Assembly (NCBI RefSeq): GCF_900105075.1
Contig: NZ_FNSK01000001.1
Location: forward strand, 1,873,001 to 1,937,000
DNA length: 64,000 bases
Direction: 5' to 3'
DNA from: Rhodobacter sp. 24-YEA-8
GTDB taxonomy: Bacteria > Pseudomonadota > Alphaproteobacteria > Rhodobacterales > Rhodobacteraceae
The notes below the pieces were generated by a model, which did no database searches, was not told the origin of the DNA, and saw only the letters and a program-made list of their open reading frames with translations. The position numbers and the translations under genes are program-made. This document shows positions 57,605 through 64,000 of the stretch, piece by piece (position 1 is the first letter of the stretch; the number at the start of each line of letters is the position of its first letter).

Positions 57605-58414
57605 ATGACCCGTATCCTGATCGCACTCGCCCTGAGCCTGACCCTTGCCGCCTGTGGTGGCGTCGGGTCCAGAGACCGCCCCGCCGCGCGGCCTTCCACC
57701 CCAATCGCGTCCAATGTTGTGACCGCGCCGAATTTCGGTGATGCAAAGCCGGTGACCGGCTGGGGCGGCAAACCCCCACAGGGCTATGCCGTGCACGGGA
57801 TCGACGTCGCGCGCTACCAGACCGAGATCGACTGGGCGACCGCCCGCGCCAATGGCGTCAATTTCGCCTTCATCAAGGCGACCGAGGGCGGCGACCGGGT
57901 CGATCCGATGTTCGAAGAGCACTGGCGCGGCGCAGGTCGGGCCGGCGTCCGGCGTGGTGCCTATCATTTCTTCTACCATTGCCGTTCCGCCGAAGAGCAG
58001 GCGCGCTGGTTCATCCGCCATGTGCCAAAAGTGGCAGGCGGCTTGCCCCCCGTCCTCGATATGGAATGGACCCCTTTCTCGCCGACCTGCACCATCCGTC
58101 GCGAGGCCTCCGTGATCCGCGAAGACGCGCGCATCTTCATCGATATCCTGACCCGGCATTACCGTCAGAAACCGATCCTCTACACCTCGATCGATTTCTT
58201 CGAAGACAATCAGATGTGGAAAGTGACCGGGGCCGATTTCTGGCTGCGCGCGGTCGCGAAACATCCGCAGGACCTCTATGACGGGCAGCACTGGCTATTC
58301 TGGCAATATACCTCGACCGGGCTGGTCCCAGGGGTCAAAGGCGAAGTCGACATCAATGTCTATGAGGGCAATCCCGTCCAGTGGAACGCCTGGCTGGCCG
58401 CGCGCGCACCCTAA
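57605..58414 (+). CDS. GH25 lysozyme-like lipoprotein
   Basis: 269 residues from the ATG at 57605. Lipoprotein signal with LAAC lipobox, then a GH25 muramidase domain: GIDVARYQTEIDWATARANGV near the start, FAFIKATEGGDRVDP, GAYHFFYHCRS, PPVLDMEW (catalytic acidic residues) and FWQYTSTGLVPGV. It should cut peptidoglycan from the inner face of the outer membrane or periplasm. It is followed by a strong terminator. Confidence 0.93.
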   Translation: MTRILIALALSLTLAACGGVGSRDRPAARPSTPIASNVVTAPNFGDAKPVTGWGGKPPQGYAVHGIDVARYQTEIDWATARANGVNFAFIKATEGGDRVDPMFEEHWRGAGRAGVRRGAYHFFYHCRSAEEQARWFIRHVPKVAGGLPPVLDMEWTPFSPTCTIRREASVIREDARIFIDILTRHYRQKPILYTSIDFFEDNQMWKVTGADFWLRAVAKHPQDLYDGQHWLFWQYTSTGLVPGVKGEVDINVYEGNPVQWNAWLAARAP

Positions 58415-58424
58415 CCGGAGACAA

Positions 58425-58471
58425 GCGGGGGCCAGCCCCCGCACTCCCGGGATATTTATGGACAGATGAAG
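58425..58471. repeat. REP-like intergenic module (copy 2)
   Basis: Hairpin GCGGGGGC-CA-GCCCCCGC (58425-58442), then ACTCCCGGGATATTT and GACAGATGAA. It is the left member of an inverted pair with copy 3 around a terminator. Same tail as the element at 43529-43590. Confidence 0.75.
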
Positions 58472-58504
58472 AAACCTGCCCTCAACAAAAGGGCAGGTTT
58501 TTTT
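58472..58504 (+). terminator. Rho-independent terminator of the GH25 gene
   Basis: Perfect 11-bp stem AAACCTGCCCT/AGGGCAGGTTT with loop CAACAAA (58472-58500), followed by four more T (58501-58504). It lies between the two inverted REP-like modules. Confidence 0.9.
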
Positions 58505-58507
58505 GTT

Positions 58508-58552
58508 TTCATCTGTCTGAAAATATCCCGGGGTCCGGGGCAGAGCCCCGGA
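58508..58552. repeat. REP-like intergenic module (copy 3, inverted)
   Basis: Reads on the minus strand as a GC-rich hairpin TCCGGGGC/GCCCCGGA (about 58534-58552), then CCCGGGATATTTTC and AGACAGATGAA to 58508. It mirrors copy 2, so the terminator between them is embedded in a larger imperfect inverted repeat. Confidence 0.75.
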
Positions 58553-58565
58553 CGCTGGCCACAGC

Positions 58566-61067
58566 TCAGCCGTCGATGCGAATGCGGGTATTGGCCGGAT
58601 CATGCGGGCTGTCTTCGACAACAACCGCATCCCATTCTTTCAACAGCATCTTAACCTTCAGCTTCGTGCCGATCTCGGCCAGGTCGGGACGAACATAGCC
58701 CATGCCGATCTGCTTGCCGAAGACCACTGACCAGCCGCCCGAGGTCAGGCGCCCGATTTTCTCGCCATTCAGAAGCAGCGCTTCCTTGCCCCAGGGATCG
58801 GTATCCGACGGGCCATCGATCAGCACAGTCACGCATTTCGCGCGCACGCCTGTGTCAAGCATCGCCTGTTTGCCGCGGAAATCTTTCTCAAGATCGACAA
58901 AGCGGTCGAGCGCTGCTTCCAGTGGCGTTGCGTCGCGGCCCAGTTCGGTGCCGAAAGCGCGATAGCTTTTCTCCTGGCGCAGCCAGTTTTGCGCGCGGGC
59001 GCCGACCGGGGTCAATCCGTGCTTCTCGCCTGCTTTCAGCAGCAGATCCCAGAGGTAGCGGCCGAATTCGATCGGGTAATGCAGCTCCCAGCCGAGCTCG
59101 CCCGTATAGGCCACCCGGATCGCGCGGACCGGGCACATGCCGAGTTCGATGTCGCGATATGAAAGCCAGGGGAAACGTTTGTTCGAAAGCACGGTTTGCG
59201 GGTTTGCGTCTTTGACGATCTCATTGAGGATCGCGCGCGAGGTCGGGCCGGCCAGAGCGAAGACCCCCCATTGCGTGGTGATGTCATGGATGTCGATATG
59301 CCCGCCACCGGCTGCGATGAAGTCTTCCGCCGCTTTGTGCAGGAAGTCGGCATCATAGGCGGCCCAGGCCCCGGCCGAGATCAGGTAGTATTCATCCTCG
59401 GCCAGACGCACGATGGTATATTCGGTGCGGGTGGTGCCGGCATCAGTGAGCGCATAGGTCAGATTGATGCGACCGACCTTGGGCAGCTTGTTGCAGGTAA
59501 AATGGTCGAGGAAGGCCGTCGCGCCCGGGCCGCGCACGAGATGTTTGGTGAAGGCGGAGGCGTCGATGATACCGCAGGTCTCGCGCACGGATTTCGCTTC
59601 GCGCTCGGCAAATTCCCACCAGGCGCCGCGGCGGAAGCTGCGGGAATCATGGTCGAATGTCGGCGATGCATCGAGCGGGCCGTAATAGTTCGGACGCTCC
59701 CAGCCATTGACCTGGCCCATCTGCGCGCCAAGCGCCAGCTGGCGGTCATAGGCGGGCGCGGTGCGCAGCGGGCGGGCCGCTTCGCGTTCCTCATCCGGGT
59801 GGTGGAGGATGAAGACATGCTCATAGCATTCCTCATTCTTCTTCACCGCGTATTCGGTGGTCATCCAGGCCCCGTAGCGCTTGGGATCAAGCGACGCCAT
59901 GTCGATCTCGGCCTCGCCCTGCACCATCATCTGGGCGAGGTAATAGCCGGTGCCGCCAGCGGCGGTGATTCCAAAGCTGAACCCTTCCGCCAGCCACATA
60001 TTGCGCAGGCCCGGCGCCGGGCCGACCAGCGGGTTGCCATCGGGCGTATAGCAGATCGGGCCGTTGAAATCATCTTTCAGACCAACGACTTCCGACGAGG
60101 GCAACCGGTGGATCATCGACATATATTCTTCCTCGATCCGCTCCAGATCGAGCGGGAAGAGGTCGGCGCGGAAGCTGTCCGGCACGCCGTAGGGGAAGCG
60201 GGCGGGTGCGCCGCGCTCATAGGGGCCAAGGATCCAGCCGCCGCGTTCTTCGCGGACATACCATTTCGCATCGGCATCGCGCAGGACGGGGTGTTCCGAG
60301 TTTCCGGCGGCGCGATATGCGACCAGCGCCGGGTCGGGCTCGGTCACGATGAACTGATGCTCGACCGGGATCGCGGGGATCTTGATGCCGAGCAGTTTCG
60401 CCGTGCGCTGCGAATGATTGCCGGTCGCGGTGACGACATGTTCGGCATGGATCTCGAACTTCTCTTCGGTCGGCACCAGATTGCCGCCGACATCGGCCAT
60501 GCGGGTGACCGAAACGATCCATTCCGAACCCGTCCAGCGATAGCCGTCGACCTGGATCTTGCGCTCAATCGTCACGCCCAGCTGGCGCGCGCCCTTGGCC
60601 ATGGCCTGGGTCACATCGGCGGGGTTGATATAGCCGTCCTGCGGGTGGAAGAGCGCGCCTTTCAGATCATCGGTCCGCAGGAGCGGCCAGCGCTCTTTCA
60701 TCTGCGAAGGTGTCAGGAATTCATGGTAGACGCCTGCGGTCTCGGCGACCGAGGAATAGAGCATATATTCGTCCATCCGGTCATCGGTCTGCGCCATGCG
60801 CAGGTTGCCACAGATGGAAAAGCCCGCATTGAGGCCGGTTTCAGCCTCCAGCCCCTTATAGAAATCGACCGAGTATTTATGGATATGGGTGGTCGCATAG
60901 CCCATGTTGAACAAAGGCAGCAGGCCGGCCGCGTGCCAGGTCGAACCGGAGGTCAGCTCGTCGCGTTCGACCAGCATCGTCTCCCAGCCCGCCTTTTGCA
61001 GGTGATAGGCAATCGAAGTGCCAACGGCACCGCCGCCAACGACGAGGGCTTTGACATGGGTTTTCAT
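58566..61067 (-). CDS. Dimethylglycine/sarcosine dehydrogenase-like FAD and GcvT protein
   Basis: 833 residues. The N-terminal half is a DAO-type FAD domain (VKALVVGGGAVGTSIAYHLQKAG, SGSTWHAAGLLP where the His next to Trp often carries covalent FAD, and TPDGNPLVGPAPGLRNMWLAEGFSFG). The C-terminal half is a GcvT/aminomethyltransferase fold that passes formaldehyde to folate (AYTGELGWELHYPIEFG, GYVRPDLAEIGTKL). This is the dimethylglycine dehydrogenase group used in glycine betaine breakdown; the exact N-methyl substrate is open. It stands alone, upstream of 312 bp with no clear feature. Confidence 0.9.
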   Translation of the reverse strand: MKTHVKALVVGGGAVGTSIAYHLQKAGWETMLVERDELTSGSTWHAAGLLPLFNMGYATTHIHKYSVDFYKGLEAETGLNAGFSICGNLRMAQTDDRMDEYMLYSSVAETAGVYHEFLTPSQMKERWPLLRTDDLKGALFHPQDGYINPADVTQAMAKGARQLGVTIERKIQVDGYRWTGSEWIVSVTRMADVGGNLVPTEEKFEIHAEHVVTATGNHSQRTAKLLGIKIPAIPVEHQFIVTEPDPALVAYRAAGNSEHPVLRDADAKWYVREERGGWILGPYERGAPARFPYGVPDSFRADLFPLDLERIEEEYMSMIHRLPSSEVVGLKDDFNGPICYTPDGNPLVGPAPGLRNMWLAEGFSFGITAAGGTGYYLAQMMVQGEAEIDMASLDPKRYGAWMTTEYAVKKNEECYEHVFILHHPDEEREAARPLRTAPAYDRQLALGAQMGQVNGWERPNYYGPLDASPTFDHDSRSFRRGAWWEFAEREAKSVRETCGIIDASAFTKHLVRGPGATAFLDHFTCNKLPKVGRINLTYALTDAGTTRTEYTIVRLAEDEYYLISAGAWAAYDADFLHKAAEDFIAAGGGHIDIHDITTQWGVFALAGPTSRAILNEIVKDANPQTVLSNKRFPWLSYRDIELGMCPVRAIRVAYTGELGWELHYPIEFGRYLWDLLLKAGEKHGLTPVGARAQNWLRQEKSYRAFGTELGRDATPLEAALDRFVDLEKDFRGKQAMLDTGVRAKCVTVLIDGPSDTDPWGKEALLLNGEKIGRLTSGGWSVVFGKQIGMGYVRPDLAEIGTKLKVKMLLKEWDAVVVEDSPHDPANTRIRIDG

Positions 61068-61379
61068 CTGGGCTTCTCCGGCGGGATGATCTTGGCGGAA
61101 TGTGGTGGGTCATTACTGCCAGAGCGGCAGAAGACGGGGCTGCACCGCACGACCCATAGCGTCAAAAAGCGACATCGGCGCAGTTCGCGGGAGTGATGGC
61201 TGCCCCTTTGCGGGGGCCCCCGTGCAGGCCTCGCGTGATTGCGAAGCCCTCGCGCGGAGGCGGCACGATGACATAGGCGCGCCGCACGGTGATTGATCCG
61301 CCGGCCGGGCCGTCCCTGCGCACGGCCTTCGCAACCAAAGGCGCGGGCCCGGGCCAGGCTGGCCGGCGGCGGCAGGCGC
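61068..61379. other. Intergenic region without recognised features
   Basis: 312 bp between the dimethylglycine dehydrogenase-like start and the end of the next gene. Neither strand has a protein-like frame. It presumably holds the promoter for the minus-strand gene. Nothing else was seen. Confidence 0.5.
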
Positions 61380-62450
61380 CTATTCTGCCTGGGGCGCCGC
61401 CACGCCACAGGTCTTGCGACCGCCGACCTTCTTGCAGTCATCCTGCAAACCGCTGTCCTTGCCGCCGGTCCTGAAACTGCTGCGGCCAGGATCATTTTTT
61501 GCGACACCCCGCCGGATCGCCACCGTCTCTTTCGGTGCAGCGGCAATGGCCGCACCCGGTTCCCCCTCAGCCACAACAGGCCCGGCTTCGCTCAGCCCGG
61601 CCCGGAGCGCCTCGCGCGCGGCGGTAAGGCGGGCATAATCCGTGCTGAACCCCGCGCCGGCCTCTTCCAGCACAGCCCGCTGGGCATCGGACATGCCCGC
61701 AACCAGCACGGCGAGGCGCTTTTTGCCGTCCTTCACCTCGCCCATGCCCGCAATTGGCGCCGCCAGGCGAGCATTCATCGCCGCGACATTCAGCGTGGCG
61801 AAAAAGCTCAGCAGGGTCTCGTCCGAGATCCGTTTCGGCGCCGAGACGCGCAGCACGATCTGCCCGTCAATCCCTGCGCGCAACACGCGGGCCGGGATCT
61901 GCGGCGCCAGCAGCGCCTCGCGGATCTCAAGCCCCGCGATGTTCATCAAGGGCTGATTGCCGATCTGGCCAAAGGGCGCGCGGTTCTGGTCCAGCAGGCT
62001 TACGCCAACGGGCGTTGCAAACAGCGTGTCGGGATAGCGCACCAGTTCCGCGACCAGGACACCGTCGGGTGTATCCCAAGCCGCGCTGGCCTGCTCGACA
62101 CCCGCGCCGCTGTCCTCGATCGCGGCATCTTTCAGCAAGGCCTGGCGGCGCGCGTCCAGCCCCCTGACCGCAAGCGCCTTGCCATCTGCCCTGGATACTG
62201 TCCGGCGGGTCCAGCCCTCTGGTGCCTCAGGGAACATATCGGCCAGCGCCGTCACGCCGCCGCCGGGCAGATGCGATAAATCGGCACTGCCAGGGCCCGA
62301 GGCCCAGGCAAGGACGTATTGATCAAAGGTGACCTGATCGCGCCCCTCATCCAGATTGGCCTGATTGGTCTTCTGAAAGCCGACCCACAGCCAGGCAGTC
62401 AGGGCCGCCACCGGCAGGACGATACCGATCAATATATTGCTAAAACGCAT
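61380..62450 (-). CDS. Hypothetical membrane-anchored protein
   Basis: 356 residues from the ATG at 62450 (MRFSNILIGIVLPVAALTAWLWVGF), a start much better than the upstream open frame. One N-terminal helix anchors it, with the rest probably periplasmic. Two Cys close to the C-terminal end (DDCKKVGGRKTCGVA) may form a disulfide. No family recognised. The preceding gene on this strand, znuB, ends 130 bp upstream, so the two may be co-transcribed. Confidence 0.7.
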   Translation of the reverse strand: MRFSNILIGIVLPVAALTAWLWVGFQKTNQANLDEGRDQVTFDQYVLAWASGPGSADLSHLPGGGVTALADMFPEAPEGWTRRTVSRADGKALAVRGLDARRQALLKDAAIEDSGAGVEQASAAWDTPDGVLVAELVRYPDTLFATPVGVSLLDQNRAPFGQIGNQPLMNIAGLEIREALLAPQIPARVLRAGIDGQIVLRVSAPKRISDETLLSFFATLNVAAMNARLAAPIAGMGEVKDGKKRLAVLVAGMSDAQRAVLEEAGAGFSTDYARLTAAREALRAGLSEAGPVVAEGEPGAAIAAAPKETVAIRRGVAKNDPGRSSFRTGGKDSGLQDDCKKVGGRKTCGVAAPQAE

Positions 62451-62580
62451 TCCACACCTGCAAAGCCGTCGGGCACCATGCCGTCCGGGCCCCGGGGTAT
62501 TGCAGAAATCGGGCAGGTCTCGGGCAATGGCGCGGCAGTTTTCAGCCGGATGCCGCACCTTCCTGCGGGCGCTGACGCCC

Positions 62581-63396
62581 TCAGCCCTGCCGGGATGCGG
62601 GCCTGATCCGGGTCACAAGCCCCGAGACCAGCCCCGCCAGCGCGAACATTCCTGCCGCCGCGACAATAACCGAAGGCCCTGCCGGCGTGTCCTGCCAGAG
62701 CGAGAGCTGCAGCCCCAGAAAGACCGAAACCACGCCAAACCCCACCGCCAGCACTGCCATCGCCTCGGGTCCGCGCGCCAGCCAGCGCGCGCTTGCCGCC
62801 GGGATGATCAGCATGGCCGCAATCAAAAGCGCGCCGACCAGCTTCAGCGCCACTGCAACCACCACCGCCAGCGCCACGACCAGCACCAGCCGTTCCCGCG
62901 CAGGGTTAAGGCCCGAAGCATGGGCGAGATCCTCGTTCAGCGTCGTGGTCAGAAGCGCCTGCCAGCGCCAGGCGATCAGCGCCGCCACAAGCCCTGCGCC
63001 GATCCATATCCAGGCCAGGTCGCCAGTGCCGACCGCGAGGATATCACCGAAAAGCCAGGAGGACAGATCGCTGCGCACGGTCGGGAAATAGCTGACCGCC
63101 ACCAGGCCGAAGGCCAGCGCAGAATGCGACAGCACGCCCAGCACCGTATCCATTGCCCAGCCCCTGACCGCCAGCGCCGCCACCGTCACCGCCATCGCAA
63201 GCGCCACGACCAGGGTGCCCAGGCTCACCGGCAGATCAACCGCCAGCGCCAGCGCCACGCCAAGGATCGCGGCATGTGCGGTCGCATCGCCGAAATAGGC
63301 CATGCGCCGCCAGATGACGAAACAGCCAAGCGGGCCGGTCGCAAGCGAAAGCCCTGCCCCCGCAAGCGTCGCGCGGGTTACCAGATCGTCAAACAT
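62581..63396 (-). CDS. znuB: Zinc ABC transporter permease ZnuB
   Basis: 271 residues from the ATG at 63396 (MFDDLVTRATLAGAGL). ABC-3 family permease with about eight helices; GPLGCFVIWRRMAYFGDATAHAAILGVAL and GALLIAAMLIIPAASARWLA are the typical segments. The start overlaps the end of the ATPase gene by 8 bases. Family members carry zinc or manganese; zinc is likeliest given the His-rich tail of the neighbour. Confidence 0.93.
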   Translation of the reverse strand: MFDDLVTRATLAGAGLSLATGPLGCFVIWRRMAYFGDATAHAAILGVALALAVDLPVSLGTLVVALAMAVTVAALAVRGWAMDTVLGVLSHSALAFGLVAVSYFPTVRSDLSSWLFGDILAVGTGDLAWIWIGAGLVAALIAWRWQALLTTTLNEDLAHASGLNPARERLVLVVALAVVVAVALKLVGALLIAAMLIIPAASARWLARGPEAMAVLAVGFGVVSVFLGLQLSLWQDTPAGPSVIVAAAGMFALAGLVSGLVTRIRPASRQG

Positions 63397-64000
63397 GCGG
63401 GGCGTTTCCGTGATGGTGGTGGTGATGGTCATGATCATGGCCGCAGCGATGATCCTGCGGTCCGTTATGATCATGATCGTGTTCATGGCGATAGAGCGCC
63501 AGTGCGCCATGGGTGCCCATGCCGAAAAGCGCGCGATATTCCGGCGCGGTCGAGACCACCTGCGGCGTGCCCTGGCAACAGATATGACCGTTAAGGCAGA
63601 TCACCCGGTCGCTTGCCGCCATGACGACATGCAGATCATGGCTGACCATCAGGACAGCAGCACCGGTCCCGGCCCGCACCTCCTCGATCAGCCGGTAAAA
63701 GGCGGCCTCGCCCGGCTGGTCAAGGCCCTGGGTCGGCTCATCCAGAATAAGAAGCTGCGGGGCCGACAGCAGCGCGCGGGCCAGGAGCGCGCGCTGCATC
63801 TGCCCGCCCGACAGCGCGGCCATCTGCAAGCCCCCCTTGCCTTCCAGCCCGACCTGGGCCAACGCGGCTTCGGCGCGCACATCGGTCACGCGCCTGGGCA
63901 GCGACAGAAAACGGCGCAGGCTCAGCGGCATGGTCCGCTCAATCACCAGCCGCTGCGGCACATAGCCGATCCGGAGCCCAGGCGCGCGGGTGATACTGCC
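63389..64000 (-). CDS. znuC: Zinc ABC transporter ATP-binding protein ZnuC (5' end cut by window edge)
   Basis: The frame is open to base 64000 (GSITRAPGLRIGYVPQ at the edge, the Q-loop), so Walker A and the N-terminus are missing. Signature LSGGQMQRALLARALL, Walker B LLILDEPTQGLD and the switch HDLHVVM are visible. The C-terminus is a His/Asp-rich tail of about 30 residues that contains a run of six His, as in many ZnuC proteins, and could bind zinc. It overlaps znuB by 8 bases. Confidence 0.93.
   Translation of the reverse strand, partial: GSITRAPGLRIGYVPQRLVIERTMPLSLRRFLSLPRRVTDVRAEAALAQVGLEGKGGLQMAALSGGQMQRALLARALLSAPQLLILDEPTQGLDQPGEAAFYRLIEEVRAGTGAAVLMVSHDLHVVMAASDRVICLNGHICCQGTPQVVSTAPEYRALFGMGTHGALALYRHEHDHDHNGPQDHRCGHDHDHHHHHHGNAPHV

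Overview
The window looks like the chromosome of an alphaproteobacterium of the Rhodobacteraceae (Rhodobacter/Paracoccus relatives). The evidence is high GC, the gene order ftsW-murG-murC-murB-ddl-ftsQ-ftsA-ftsZ-lpxC-bamD-recN with small membrane ORFs between murC and murB, an FtsZ with a long Pro/Gln/Ala linker, TRAP transporters, a GcvT-type dimethylglycine dehydrogenase-like protein, and short hairpin repeats between genes. The species cannot be named from sequence alone.

Layout. Positions 1-14955 (minus strand) hold the division and cell-wall (dcw) cluster followed by lpxC, bamD and recN; recN runs off the left edge. A glycosyltransferase and a cytochrome b561 follow (15171-16877, minus). 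Positions 17091-31558 hold an iron/siderophore locus: an EntE-like aryl-AMP ligase, a stand-alone aryl carrier protein, an EntF-like C-A-T-TE synthetase whose specificity residues read as serine, a cytoplasmic enterobactin-type esterase, a YncE-like propeller, a three-gene ferric-siderophore ABC importer and, fused to the same operon, a complete TRAP transporter. The genes that make 2,3-dihydroxybenzoate and a TonB-dependent receptor are not in the window.

Positions 31607-42142 form a selenocysteine/formate dehydrogenase island: selD (divergent) and fdhA-fdhB-fdhC-fdhE-selA-selB. fdhA contains an in-frame UGA (Sec, residue 200) followed by a SECIS-like hairpin. The selD/fdhA intergenic region carries a molybdate-type palindrome, a second overlapping palindrome and a perfect 15-bp hairpin in the fdhA leader.

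Positions 42394-46069 (minus) are hisE-hisF-hisA-hisH-hisB, followed by tRNA-Gly(GCC), pyruvate carboxylase (minus) and a UvrD/PcrA helicase (plus) with an unusual low-GC in-frame insert. The rest is mixed: BenE-type transporter, sulfotransferase-like protein, FAD oxidoreductase, GH25 lipoprotein, dimethylglycine dehydrogenase-like protein, an unknown membrane-anchored protein, and znuB/znuC, with znuC cut by the right edge.

Two short intergenic repeat families occur: a double-hairpin element (two copies) and a REP-like module (three copies, two forming an inverted pair around a terminator). No CRISPR array, insertion sequence or prophage was seen.
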